Source of the DNA: Atherinomorus stipes
Lineage: Eukaryota > Chordata > Actinopteri > Atheriniformes > Atherinidae
Direction of reading: 5' to 3'
Assembly (NCBI GenBank): GCA_023101725.1
Contig: JALJCO010003008.1
Coordinates: 372,001 to 436,000, forward strand
Length of the DNA stretch: 64,000 nt
Of this stretch, positions 10,572 through 21,877 are shown one piece after another; the first letter of the stretch is position 1, and every line of letters begins with the position of its first letter. The position numbers were made by a program, and so were the translations under genes. The notes beneath the pieces were generated by a model, which saw nothing but the letters and a program-made list of their open reading frames with translations, ran no database searches and was not told the DNA's origin.

Positions 10572-11589
10572 TAAAAAAAAGACTAATCTGTGTTGATATA
10601 AAACAAAGCAAGCACACACTATACTGTACAAATAAGGTCGTCTGGACTGCTTTCATTTCTTGTCAATAAACCCCCAGAATCTGACTCTTTAAGCTGCCTG
10701 ATGCATTTTCCTTCTCTTTGTGTGTATATATTTTTATATTTTTCACTTAGCCTGCTTTCAAAAGGCTAAAGAGCACTTCAGATTCAGCTGGAGAAGATTG
10801 AAAATGGAGCTCGTCATTCATGGTCCGCGCTGTCTTTTTCACCCTCTATCAAATATAAAAGAACGATGAAAAAGCGATATTATCGAAGACATGAAAGACT
10901 GCAGAGTGGTGTCAGGACTCAGGAGGGAAAAAAAAAGGCAAAGCAGTGTCTGCAATGTTAGGGAAGGACAATTAACGTTCGATAGAAAAAAAAAAACAAA
11001 AAACATTAGCACATTTATCAAACAGCATCTGTTTAAGCTGTTACAAAGGACCTAGATACAGACAGAGAACTGCATTCAAGTGATTAAGAGTTTATTAAAA
11101 CTCTCAGGCAAACAGGCTGGAGCTGAGTAGCAGGAAGGACACGGTAACATGGGCTGGCAGGAAGTTTGGATTTTCTGACTGGCACAGAAAGACGAGGGTT
11201 AGAAAACTGGTTGAAATAACAAAACTGAGTCAGAGTTTTTATCAGCTTTAATGGCCCAAAGCTGAGAGGTGTACCAGTAATCTACTGACAAGTCTAAGGT
11301 TGACCAGGCTGATATGCTGTTGCTGATAAGGTGATGGAAAGCAGCAGATCCTGGTCACTATGGAAACAGACAGGCATGTTCCTCACTTTGTCAAGCTGAA
11401 TTTAAGGTCACTTTCTGGGAGAAGTGGTTTTAATAACTTTCATTACTCAGATATTTTTAGGTCAATGTCAACTCCTTGAAAGCATAAGTCCATAGCGTTT
11501 TTTTTTTTTTTTTTTTTTAAATATAAGAAGCTTATTTTATACAGTCCTGTAAAACCTGGCATTTCAAAAGTTTGAGTCCAGTTGTGAAG
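10572..11589. other. Non-coding sequence with homopolymer tracts
   Basis: No gene is recognised. It contains several A-runs and a poly-T of about 21 at 11498-11518, possibly the tail of a minus-strand retrotransposed sequence, but no adjacent source sequence is recognisable. Confidence 0.45.
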
Positions 11590-12270
11590 TGCTAAACCAT
11601 AGATTGTTAATAGAGAGGGACAAACCTTCTGCTACGTCACCCGTTGGCTTCTGGAGAGCTAAAGTGAAGCCAGCTGGGCGTGTCCCACCGTGGCCATCTT
11701 GCTGTGTCACGTGTGTCGTCATTTCTGGAAAATGCTAAAATGGGCAAAGGCAAGGCTGCCAAGCCAAGGGGCAAATGATTGACAGCTGACATACTCTGGG
11801 CTAAACGCTAACTTGAAACTAAGGAGCTAATGAAGATTAGCCCCCTAAGTGGTGGGGTAAAGACTTGCTATTAGTTGACTAAAAACCGCCATTGTGCTAC
11901 TGTGCTACAAACTGAGACCTTCCCGAGACCAAACAAGAAGCTAACTAGGAGCCACTGGTCGGCAGGCTGACATCCAGTCTACCGCATGTCAATCAAACGG
12001 ACACGCCCTTAATTATGTGTAATTTCAAGACTAAATGACCTCTAAATGGATGAATTATAAAAAAAAATTTCACTTGACCTATTAAACCTAAAATGATTTG
12101 TTGAACCAGACTGTAAACACATTTATTTCTGCTGCAAACATGTTTATTTCTGCTGTGAAGTTGGTGTTTTTAGCATGGGTGTCTATGGGGATTTGCTCTG
12201 TTTTGCAAAATACAAAAAAATGACTTCTTCCGGGCAGACTCATAGTTGGCAACCGGAGGTTGCCGCTTGT
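11590..12270. repeat. Teleost dispersed repeat (copy A)
   Basis: The segment 12072-12195 ('acttgacctattaaacc' ... 'gtctatggggatt') recurs at 38709-38808 with the same order of words ('gaaccaggctgtaaac', 'tttatttctgctgtgaag'). The region upstream (about 11620-12050: 'ctacgtcacccgttggctt', 'gtggccatcttgctg', 'atcaaacggacacgccc') is GC/CpG-richer and has the character of the rest of the same kind of element. In copy A the word 'tttatttctgctg' is tandemly duplicated (12120-12160). The class is unknown. The minus-strand frame at 12088-12360 lies within and is incidental. Confidence 0.55.
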
Positions 12271-12558
12271 GCTAAACAGATTAACTCTGAACTGAAAAGA
12301 AGTCAATGCAAAAGCGAAACTTGTTTGATGTAAGAGTGAGAAGCTGGAATGTAAATCCAAAGGGATATCTGACAGATTGTTTTCATGACTTTTTCTCTGG
12401 CTAATTTAGACCCATGTACAGATGCCATGAAAACACAAGATAAAATGATCTAGTGAAGACTGACAGTGTTTCACTTTTGTTTTATATGTGCTTTCAGTCA
12501 TTGTTTAGGTAAGCTTCAAATGCACAGTCTGGATTAAAGACCTTCAATACATTCATAA

Positions 12559-12694
12559 GTGGCAAGGTACGCAATGGAGGGCCAGGGCAGGATTTGAACC
12601 CCAGACTCCCAGGTGAGTCAGCAAAAAAGACATATTTGTGGCCAAGTAGCCAGGGCGCATGATCATCCAGAGGCATAGCGACAGGACTGTCAAC
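12559..12694 (-). repeat. Dispersed repeat with tRNA-like boxes, copy 2
   Basis: This is the inverse partner of 8251-8410. On the minus strand it carries TGGCTACTTGG (12642-12652) and GGTTCAAATCC (12590-12600). The latter is one base from the consensus tRNA B box GGTTCGAATCC. The two boxes span 63 nt here against 82 nt in copy 1, so copy 1 has about 19 extra bases between them. The minus-strand frame at 12494-12700 reads through it and is not a gene. A polymerase III SINE origin is plausible but unproven. Confidence 0.6.
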
Positions 12695-13100
12695 TGCCAC
12701 ATAAAGCTTACCTCTTTTTTTTCTTTGTTAAGACATATCCCTAGTCCAGTTTCCAGAAAAAATGTGCCACTTTAAATTGCTGACACATCTTATTCCATAA
12801 ATATTAACATGAAGCTATGGACTTTTACTTAAACCTAACCAAGTGCTATTTGTTTTGGTCCTGATGAAAGGTTTCATTCCCTAAACTCAACTAAATGGCC
12901 ATGGTGTGCATGTGAAGCTAAAGGATGTGAAAAATGTATTTTGTGTATGTGTTTAAAAAGTAAATAAATAAAAAAAAACTCACACAATACAATACAACTG
13001 AAATACAGTTTGCTGACGAAACAGTAAACAAAAACTAATCTGAATATTTACACAGGTCGAAAAATAAACTCAGAAAGATGTAATGAAAAATGATTTGTTA
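12695..13100. other. Non-coding sequence
   Basis: No gene or bounded repeat is seen. Confidence 0.5.
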
Positions 13101-13308
13101 CAGGGCTACTCAGTTCAGTTCTACGAGGGCCACAATCCTGCAGGTTTTCAATTTCTCCCTGTTCCAACATACCTGACTCAACTTAGACAGATCCAACAGC
13201 CTATGAAGCTTTGCACAATGACTCGTTGACTCGTCAGGTGTGTTGGAGCAGGGACAGATTAAAACCTGCAGGATTGTGACCCTTGGAAGATCAAAATGAG
13301 TCGCCCTG
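13101..13308. mobile_element. hAT-type foldback MITE, copy 3
   Basis: The left edge CAGGGCTACTCA pairs with the reverse-complemented right edge CAGGGCGACTCA. The arms include 'acgagggccacaatcctgc' and its inverse 'gcaggattgtgaccctt', and 'acctgactcaa' against 'tcaggtgtgttggagcag'. It belongs to the same family as 2409-2612 and 7118-7304. The right end may extend five bases further (…ctctg). No target duplication is visible. The minus-strand frame at 13110-13325 lies inside it. Confidence 0.75.
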
Positions 13309-13369
13309 CTCTGAAGCAATCTCATACTTGTTGATAATAATGTGATTCCTTTGACCTTTTCCTCTGAAA

Positions 13370-13525
13370 GTCTGTCATTAATCGATGGAGGTGTGAAGGG
13401 AGGAAAAGACGAATGAAGGTCAGTTCAGTTTAACTGGGTGATTAAATAACAAGTAGCCGTGTCAAGGCCAGCCATGGTAATGAAATAATGATAAATATGG
13501 AGGAGTGATTGATCTGTTAATCTTT
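13370..13525. other. Possible conserved non-coding patch
   Basis: This unique, non-repetitive stretch contains several TAAT/ATTA and TGATTGAT words ('gggtgattaaataa', 'gtgattgatctgttaatc'), which homeodomain and PBX/MEIS factors can bind. Conservation cannot be judged from one sequence. Confidence 0.2.
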
Positions 13526-13549
13526 AATCAAATCTGTATTGACAACCTC

Positions 13550-13905
13550 TTCTGCCCTCTTGTTGATACCCCTCCTTCTTTTCTTTCGATTTCACCTCTT
13601 CTTTTTCTCTGTGGTCTTTGTCTCATTTCTGCTCGCATCCTTCTAGTTCTTGATTCCCCTTTGTCCTCCATTTTTAATTTATGCCCCTCCCCTCGCTGGA
13701 TACATTCTCTCAATGTTCACGGCTGCTCCTGTAATCAGTCTGAAATCTTTTTTTTTTTTGTTATTACTTCACCTTCATTTCATTCACCTTCAGTTTTTGC
13801 TGTCTTATTATTTTGTTCCCAGCTTGCTGCTCTCTCATTCATCTTCCCATTTCTGTCACTCCAATTTATTTTTCTAGTTTTTCACTCTCAACAGTCTATT
13901 CCTCT
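13550..13905. repeat. Pyrimidine-rich low-complexity tract
   Basis: About 350 bp of strongly C+T-biased plus strand. It produces three overlapping frames (13505-13939, 13650-13877 on plus, 13528-13713 on minus) rich in Leu, Phe and Ser on one strand and Arg, Glu and Lys on the other, which is compositional rather than coding. Confidence 0.65.
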
Positions 13906-14870
13906 GACATATCTGTCAGTTTGTTTTGCTGAAAAATAAGACAAAGAAAGAAAAACAGCATTCTGTTCTCCCTTTGTCTTGTCAACACATCTCATTTGAA
14001 GAAACCCAATGAAAAAGACTTCTGTAATATTGTCAGGAACAAACAAAAACATTGTTTTTAAGACATCACAACACCTTTTCACTTTCAAATACCTGGCTCT
14101 TTGATTCAAACATAGCGATAAACCTCTGATTGATGTACAATAGTAAATTAATATCATGCAGGTGTATCTTATTGTTAAAAGAAAACTAATAATAAAAAAA
14201 CATAGTATCTCATTTCATAAAGATGAGATATTTTGAATTCTTTCATTCAGGCATAAAGAACATCCATTCCCTTCTACTTTGCCAGTGGTTCGAAAAATGA
14301 AAACAAGTGGGTCATGTGAAGGAGATTCAGAGCAGAAACCAATTACAAGGCCACCTATTTGAAGAATAGGTGCCTTCAGTCAGAAATTACTGAGAACTCA
14401 AAGAATGAATGCAGAGACTTTTTTTCACATAATTTAGAAACCCACAAAACTGTATAATGTTTACCATCTTTGCATATTTATTCAAATGGTGAATGACCTA
14501 ACACTACAATTCCTTAAAAAAATGTTCAGAAAATGAAATATATGTTTAGGATTTGGCAAGAAATGAACCTACTTGGTTCAAAGTCAGAAAACCAAAAAAA
14601 AACATGGTTTGTAATCTACTTAAAAAACTGTTTGCACTTTAAGAGCTGCTCCTATGCTACATGGTTGCAGATACCCTTGGCTTCATTCTTTGTTTTTTTT
14701 TTTCTTTTCTTTTTTCTCCTTCTCCCATCATGCTCACAGGTTTATGCAACCATTTATTTTTGATAGTACTTGCTGCCTATAGGCATTTACTTGATGTCTC
14801 TTTATATGTATATATGGATGTATGTGTGTGCTACTTGTGTCTGTGTGTGCACCTGTATATACAAGTATAG
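13906..14870. other. Non-coding sequence
   Basis: No gene is recognised. It ends in T-rich sequence near 14692-14715 and a TATG-rich stretch at 14800-14865. Confidence 0.5.
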
Positions 14871-15205
14871 CCCCATTTCCACCCGTGGGTCTGGGTTGGG
14901 TCAGTTGGGTTTTGGTACGGATGTGTTGATTTCACAGCAAACTGTGCCCTTACTCTTGAGGCGGAGTATTAACTGGATAGCACTGCTACGTGATCGCGTG
15001 ACATCATCGCAGTGCAACGCCTTTTAACCAATGCAGCACACCACAAAAAACAGAAACAAAGGGATCATCCCTGCTTTGTTTTTATGCTGGGTTACGCAGG
15101 AAGTGACAGATTTTTCAACAAATCAACGGATTGCTGTGTGTTCGCGCCACCTCTTTGGTCTGGATCGGTTAGATCCGTACCCCTACTGAAGGGTACCAAA
15201 AAAGA
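14871..15205. mobile_element. Candidate DNA-transposon derivative, CpG-rich
   Basis: The block starts 'ccccatttccaccc' and ends '...ggtaccaaaaaagaagcgggg'. Read from each end inward, both sides show CCCC, a T/C-rich stretch and then 'ggtac'-containing words (TTTGGTACGGATG on the left; TTTGGTACCC and GGTACGGATC on the inverted right). This resembles a frequent teleost inverted-repeat element built around 'gtttccacc...ggtacggta'. It contains several CpGs (gatcgcgtgac, ttcgcgcc). The ends are approximate and no target duplication was found. Confidence 0.45.
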
Positions 15206-15224
15206 AGCGGGGCTTCTGTCTGTG

Positions 15225-15345
15225 TATATGTTTATGTACCTTTATGTGTAATATATTCTGCTCCTGCTCTTTTATACTGCTGCAAAAACTGTTTTTAAAT
15301 TGGGGATAAATAAAATTCTTTGAATTAAATTAAATTAAATTGAAA
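15225..15345 (+). repeat. LINE/SINE-like 3' tail with (AAATT)n end
   Basis: 'ctgctgcaaaaactg...ttggggataaataaaattctttg' followed by tandem 'aattaaattaaatt' resembles the 3' ends of teleost LINEs and SINEs ('ggggattaataaagttcttct' plus a short terminal repeat). Only the tail is present. Confidence 0.45.
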
Positions 15346-15946
15346 TTTGTCCATATGATCCCATTTGTAATCAGAGTTTCTACTGTAACTTGAACATATT
15401 CTGCTGCTGTACTTTAAATTGGCTACACAGTTGTTGGAAGATGTAGTTGTTTTTCCAAACAACTGCAGAGTAGCTTGGTTGTGGTTCCCTTGAGGCGATT
15501 TAAAAAAATGGTTAGCCTGTCATAATCGTAATAGCTCAGCTCACCACTGCAGACATAAATTATTCCTTCTAAAACTAACATACATTAAACGACTTATGAA
15601 ATATTTTCAGTTTACATTTGCAGTAAAACACAACAAATTTATTCCAACCAAACTTTAGACATTTTATACTTTCAGAGGTAATTCTGACATTAGATAAATC
15701 CATTCTTGACCTTTTCTTCTTCTCAGTGTTTACTTTGAGTAGCTGTATTCCTATGTAATGTATAATGATCTATAGAAAGTGCCAAAGTAAATAATTGTCA
15801 CATGTCTCTTTTTTATATGATGTTGCTGTTTAATGTTGCAGAAACTAGATGCTAAGAAATTAAGTTCAGGGGTTCCCCAGGAGTCAATTTTGGGTAGTCC
15901 ATTTTTTTTTTTTTTTGTTTTTCGTTGCACAAACTTATAGCATTGT
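15346..15946. other. Non-coding sequence with a poly-T of about 16
   Basis: No gene is seen. The poly-T (15901-15916) lies just before the element at 15947 and could have been the tail of a minus-strand retrocopy. Confidence 0.45.
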
Positions 15947-16455
15947 GAGGCCATCCTGATCTCGCGAACTTCAGGTTTTCACTGGCAGATCAGTCTGGGC
16001 TACTTTCCGTTGAAGAGAATTTGGAGCAGTTCACCAAACAAACGTCCAGTCAGTGTTGGCTTTGGGGCGGGTTGAGGTGTGGCGCAACAAGAAGCGACAG
16101 TTCAGTCTAAACAACATGGCCGCTTCAGCAGATGAAACTAGCGTCAGCGTGGCTATCGCTCAAGTTTTATCGACATTACTGCCGACATGTTTCTTGTTTG
16201 CTGAGCTAACGAGCCATTGCCGGCAGCAGCAAGAGTAGCCTGGCTTGTGGTTGTGTTTTTGTTATCGCTCTGTTCGTACGTCATATGCTTCGTTGATCTG
16301 ATTGGTTGATTTGGCCCGTCTATCACCAACATAGGTGATAGACAGATGCCTAATCCATTCAGCTAACCAGTATTTTCGCCCCTTCCCAAAACTACTCCAA
16401 CTACTCCCAGATGGATATGCGGGAGCAAATCCATCTGGCGGAGTCAGATTGACAA
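15947..16455 (+). mobile_element. Deletion derivative of a helicase-encoding teleost transposon
   Basis: The interior carries 'aacaacATGGCC' opening a frame that starts MAASADETSVSVAIAQVLST and stops after 40 codons. I recognise this leader, from memory and unverified, as the start of a repetitive teleost gene encoding a RecQ-like helicase in a DNA transposon. The helicase body is absent. The left edge (ATCCTGATCTCGCG) and inverted right edge (ATCTGACTCCGCC) are similar, as degraded terminal inverted repeats. Near the right end is a strong hairpin (CCAGATGGAT...ATCCATCTGG, 16407-16438). A second hairpin, GTCTATCACC/GGTGATAGAC, lies near 16318-16343. The whole has the layout of a non-autonomous internal-deletion product. 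Confidence 0.55.
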
Positions 16456-17039
16456 ACTTAAGCTTAATTCAGAAATTAAAATGATTCAAAAGGGTTTGGC
16501 AAAATTAAGAATTTCTAGTTGTCTACATGGGAGTCATCATTAGCTGAAATGATGGTGTGATGGATTAAAGCATTTCCCTTTGGTACAAAACTACCTCATT
16601 TAAAAAAGTTGGCTGAGATGTTGCAATACAACATCTCGAACATGACAAAATGCATGCTCTGAACCAATAACCTAAAATCCAACAAAACCTCAGTTTTCCC
16701 TTCCTTCTTTGCTCTCGGGAGTTGTTTCCCTTCATCTTTTCTTCATCTCTTTCATCATCTGCTCTCCTTCATCATATCCTTCAAACTTTATATTTTCCCT
16801 TTACTTTTTTGTTTAATCTATTTCCAATAAACTGGCAATCAAAAATAAATGGGGATCATTTTGTAGAGACTTTTAAGTGTAAATAAAGTGCAGACAAACA
16901 GTAGAGAGACAGACGGTTGTGTCATGGATTGTCTGCGAGCTGTAATTGGTTTGTCGCCTTGTCAAGCCGCTGGTTGACACTCAGTATAATGGACAGAGAC
17001 ATTCAATTTACTTGAAACACAAGTTGAATGCCAATTAAC
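16456..17039. other. Non-coding sequence, partly pyrimidine-rich
   Basis: No gene is seen. 16695-16805 is C+T-rich on the plus strand. Confidence 0.5.
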
Positions 17040-17280
17040 TGCAGGACACAGACAGCAGAGAAGTATTGAAGGAAAGAAGAAGGAGGAGAAGGAGGATAGA
17101 TAGACAAGATATAAAAGAAGACAGGGAACAAAGGAAGAAGCAGGGGGGAAAGGATATAAGAAGAAGAGGCATAGGTTGAAAAAAAAAAACACATCAAGAA
17201 GCAAAAATAGAGGAAGGAGAGTTACAAAGAAAATGAGATTCAGGGAAGACAGAAAAAGAAAATCTAAGCCCAAAAATATA
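17040..17280. repeat. Purine-rich low-complexity tract
   Basis: About 240 bp of A+G-rich plus strand (agaaggaggagaaggagg and similar). It accounts for the hydrophobic-looking minus-strand frames at 16962-17324 and 17003-17197, which are not genes. Confidence 0.65.
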
Positions 17281-20257
17281 AGAGTCAGCAAGATCCAATC
17301 ATGAGTTACCTCCAAAGCAAACAAAGCCCATTACAGTAAACAGCCATCTTAGCATCGCCTCACCTTCAGTAAGCAGACCGCATCCCACAAACAAACTTCT
17401 AGGAAATTAATTCATTATTGAAAACAAAACAAAAGAAAATGCAGAAAATAAAAAAAAAAGGGTGGGTATATGAGTAAACAAACACCTGACTGCAAATTAC
17501 ATCATCTGAGAAAAGAAGATGGCAGGAGCAGGTTGGTGACTTCCAAATGTGTATTTAGTATTTAGTACAAAAGACCTTACAAATATTTCAGAAACTGTTG
17601 ATTTTATTGCTTAAACACGCCCATTTGTTCATTTCTGACTGAGTCTGAGTCAAACTATATGAACAGTGAAGTGGGAATATTCCAGTCACATACCAAGATT
17701 CCTTATTGTATCGATGATGACCAGGTCTGACATTACTGAGGATTTACCTAAAATTATACCAAACATTAAGAACACAAATGGTTACATGACACATGGGTCC
17801 TTTAAAATAATAATAATAACATACAATTATAACAGATTAGAAGTCTAAATTAATTGCAGCAATTATGAGTATGAAATAAGGATGCAACTAATTAAGTATT
17901 TTTCTGGGTCTGTGAATGTGACTTTCAGTTGTAGTGATTTTAACAAAAACTGCAGGTTCTGGCACAAAGCTATGGAGTAAAATTATATCAGAATCAGGAT
18001 GCTTTAGACCCCCAGCTAATGAAATAAAAGGGTAAAAAAAAAAAAAAAAAAACATGTACAAATTTTATATGTTAAAAAAAATAGCACATCTTGATTTTCA
18101 TGATCATTACTCTAATAGATGACAAAAATGGCTGTTTTGTTGTCCAAAAATTGTTGTTTTATGTCAAAAATGGCTATTGTCAAATAACTTCATGTCTTCA
18201 AGTGAAGTGTGCAAAGTCTGGCTAACTTTAGGGTCAAAACAATTAAAAAGCGCAGCAGCAGATTTTTTTTTTTTTATTGGGTTGAACTGTAAAGAACAAT
18301 AAACCCATCATTTATGTTTAGAACTTATTCTGGGAATGTGATTGAACAGGCTCTTGGGAGACACACAAAAGATGCCACATCTCTGTCCTCCAGCTCCTTT
18401 TCTGTTTCACATCTACTCCCTCATTTGTCTCCTGTAAAATTTACCAGCCGATAAAGGGCAAAGTATGAGAGAGATTTACAGCAGGCTGTAAAATCAGTGC
18501 ATCTCTCTCGTCCTTTCATCCAAGCTGTCATCATCAGTCTGCCTCCATCCTCCTCTGTCCATCAGCCTGTAAGACAACCCTCACTTTTCAGGTTTCATGA
18601 TTTATTTCCTAGCCTATATTTATTTCTGTAGATTTGCACATGGAGATCTACACTTGCAAAAGAAACAGGACGCAGAGCTCAAGCTATCGTTTGTGGCCAA
18701 AATCTATTAAGCAGGCTGTAATTAAGGAACTTAATACGTATACATCACTGCTTTATTGCCCCTATATTTGCTCTTATACTTCCTAGCATTCCCTTATTCA
18801 TTGGAGGGACATATATACTGTATATATGTATCTTTTATCATCTACAGTAATCCAGACTAAAATTTGAAGGCTTTTTTTTTCTTTGTTTATTGTTCCGCAT
18901 TTCAACACTGTAGTTGAGGAAAAACAGAAAATGATCCAAAGTGTGCAACATTACCGAAATAGGATGTTAGAATCACTTGCACTGGAACTGTTGTCCTACA
19001 ACAGCTGTAACTAACATTGATGATAATTCCACCGAATCAGTGTGAATCTGTTATACACTGTGTAGAAGGTGACAGCATTAAGAATGACTGCTTCACATCC
19101 TAGCACAGTCAATCCAGTGTTTTCAACTCATTATCTGTGTAACAATCATGCCCAACCTTGAGCAAGTGTTGCTTACAGGCAACCTCAGTGCATAACCACA
19201 GTCTTTCCTTATCTTTCACCATCTAGCAGCTGTCATACAGGCAGGTTTTCAGGAAAAAATCAGGGTAAAAAAGGACCGTCAAGCACAATTTGAGGTTTGC
19301 AAAATCAAAAGTGAAACCACAAAAGTGGAGTGTGTGAGCAATACATTTATAGTTGTGTTACGCTGCCTATGGAACAAATCTGGGCTGCCCACAGTTTGGA
19401 TGCATTCGGTAATTTCGGTCTTTTAACAGATGGAGAATATGTGTTTGAATTTTTCTCCCCTGCTATTTCAAAATGTTTGAACATTGTCACAGTTTTGTAT
19501 TAAAGATCCAGAAGGAAAGCTGTTCATAGAGAGAAAATGGCCTGAGAATACTCTGTGTCCTTCATCCTTCCTGGAGGTTGAATCCAGCTAGTGGCTTGAA
19601 TTACACGACGGCTGCAATCAGTGGACGATCCTTTTAACCCCACTGGGATACTCAGGTGTCTGATCGATAAGGCGGGGCTTTCCTCAGCCTAGCATGAAAG
19701 GCACACACCACACAAAAGAAAAAAAAAAGGTAAAATGGATGGTCGCTATTTTGCTGTTTGGTCTGAGACAGTTAGATCAATATCTGAGAGAATAATTAGA
19801 AAAATCTTCCCCTGAAGTAGCACAAGGCTGAAAAAAAATGCTGTATTACAGACGGATGTGATCCAGACAGCCCACCCTCCTTCCCTCTGCTCTGCCCATG
19901 TATCATTAAAATGGGATGTTTTTCTGTTGCTGTTTCAGGTATTGATTTCAGATTTTTTGCCATGTCGTCCCCAGGGTATTGGAAAAACTTGACATAACAT
20001 TTTTTTGTGACTCCTCACTCTTCCTCTTCACAGTTCAGAGAAAGGACTGCAATTCATCATAAATCACAGTTTAAATTCTCAGTGTATTTTCCTCAAAGAA
20101 GACTGGAGCCCAAAAGAACAAAATGTTACCATGTAACCTGAAACTTCAACAAATTCAGTATACTGTGAAAAAAATCTGTTAATAAACTGCACATTTAAGC
20201 AATCAGACAGCAATATTATAACAAAAACTTCTGATTTCATGATCAAACCTTTTTGAT
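17281..20257. other. Non-coding sequence
   Basis: No gene or well-bounded transposon is recognised. Noted: poly-A near 18035-18052, a short duplicated word (gacaaaaatggct / gtcaaaaatggct) at 18121-18178, and a perfect small palindrome ACATATATAC-t-GTATATATGT near 18809-18830. Confidence 0.5.
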
Positions 20258-20512
20258 TTGTACAAACAAAATGCTGGGGGAGGAAGGCGGGGCTTTAGGG
20301 TAAAATTAAGCTATTGTCAAGTGGGATTTAAAAAGGCTGCTTACATCCGCCTAGTCAAAACCAAAGAAACAAAAATAAAACCAGATGAAGCAGCTCAGGC
20401 AAATTTAACAGCGATGTCCCGAACATTAGAAAATTCTCTCACCGTTCCTCAACAAAAACAACTTATCAAAGTCTCCGACCAGCTTGAGGTCGATCTCGTC
20501 CAAATGAGGTGA
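20258..20512 (+). CDS. Unassigned 84-codon open frame, doubtful
   Basis: The C-terminal half looks more protein-like than other frames here: a hydrophilic stretch with KPDEAAQANLTAMSRTLENS and then KQLIKVSDQLEVDLVQMR, and third positions richer in C than the background. The stop overlaps a donor-like ATGAG|GTGACT, so it could be an exon, a transposon gag-like piece or chance. No domain, acceptor site or neighbour supports it. I do not recognise it. Confidence 0.15.
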   Translation: MYKQNAGGGRRGFRVKLSYCQVGFKKAAYIRLVKTKETKIKPDEAAQANLTAMSRTLENSLTVPQQKQLIKVSDQLEVDLVQMR

Positions 20513-21211
20513 CTTTAAACTCTGTGTTCTCTTTTTTGTTTTTTTTTTATGTCGGAGTGTAAAATATGTATTATAATACCTTCTGATGCTTGTTAATACA
20601 GTGGATTTTTATTTATTTATTTTTTTAATATGCAAACATGTCCAAAGTCTTGTTAGCAAAGTTAGTACCAGAACCAACAATTTCATACGTCTTCAGTGAT
20701 CCTCGAAGGCTTGTATAAAAGCAGATGTGCACTGAGCTGCTGCTGGAAATCTTGGGAAATCAAGCCGTCAACAGCTGTGGGTAACAATACTAAACTAATG
20801 TTAATGTTAAGTCCAGTCTGTGCATGACATTCCCACTGGTGTTTTATCCCATGATGCCCTAACTGAAGATCAGCAGCGATGCTGGTTGTTTAAATCATTC
20901 AGATACAATTGCTAATGTATATTGTGGCACACAACCAAGCTGTTCACTCCCAGATGACAGTTATGATCTGGTCATTTGTTTGAGGCCGTGGTTATACCGG
21001 CTCAGTAGAGTTAGCTCACGTTAGCAGTCAATGCTAGTTTGTCACTTCCAGTAAGTGCAGCGCTTTGTTTGGGTCAGCGTTTAGCAACAATAGTGTGCAC
21101 GACAGACGAAGTACATGGTGTGCACTGCGCACTGAATTCCGGTGCACTCGGGCCAGTGTGTGGTTTGGGACACAGCTACTGAGCCTTTTCCACTTGCCCT
21201 GTCATTGGCAG
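20513..21211. other. Non-coding sequence
   Basis: No gene is seen. T-rich stretch near 20530-20625. From about 20990 to 21180 the sequence is CpG-richer and may belong to the adjacent element. Confidence 0.45.
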
Positions 21212-21877
21212 TTTCTCAATATGCATACTTTTGCATATTGCGTTCTTGTGTACTTTTGAAATGTCCTCTGTAGAGGTCCTGTACTTTTCCAATTCAAAGA
21301 ACACATCAAGGCAAGTACATTCCACATTCCTGGATGTGTACTTGCTCCGCCCACTTTTCCGAGGCTGCATTGGAGGTGACTTTTGTGGACTTCGGGCACT
21401 GTTATCCCACAAGGCATTGCGTCATAATGATGGATGGAGGAGAAAAGTCATATCTAGAAGTGCTGAAAATACTCTTTATTTTACGTAGCTTGGTTTTAAT
21501 AACTTTTCTACAACAGAGTTGTTTTACTTCAACTTCTTGGTGGGTTTATGAAGTTTAACCAATCATTAAAAGTGACTTTGGCGTTTTCAGAAACGGGAGC
21601 TGTTCAGCACAGTAGCCAACAGTAGGACCGTTGGTGCTCAGATTAACTGTACTTATGTAACTAACACGTCTCAGCAAGGGCTTTTGCAACTTATCTTTTT
21701 AATAATAGATAACTCATGATATAACTTCAGCAACGTCCTTGACATAATCAAGTATGTTTCTGTTCCAAATGCGCAACGAGTGTACTTGCATCCTTCCATC
21801 CTCGGAAGTCTGTACTTCAGACAAATCTATACTAGCAAGTACACAAGCATGTTTTTAGCATACTTGGTTTTGCGAAA
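21212..21877. mobile_element. DNA element with long terminal inverted repeats
   Basis: The left end (TTTCTCAATATGCATAC... CTTGTGTACTT) is matched by the reverse complement of the right end (TTTCGCAAAACCAAGTATGC... CTTGTGTACTT). Further inward both arms carry 'gtact' words (GTCCTGTACTT against AAGTACAGACTTCC). The roughly 670-bp length, CpG-bearing interior and repeated gtacttg words fit a non-autonomous DNA transposon. I tentatively think of PIF/Harbinger-like families but found no target duplication. Five overlapping short frames (21065-21558) are incidental. Confidence 0.6.

Noticed and set aside
12590..12652. tRNA gene on the minus strand
   Set aside because: Only box-like words are present. 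The T stem does not pair beyond three positions and no cloverleaf can be drawn, so it is treated as a repeat.
13505..13939. 144-codon hydrophobic frame resembling a membrane protein
   Set aside because: Produced by a pyrimidine-rich tract; the same sequence is open in other frames and on the other strand.
16962..17324. 120-codon Leu/Phe-rich minus-strand frame
   Set aside because: Antisense of a purine-rich tract; hydrophobicity is compositional.
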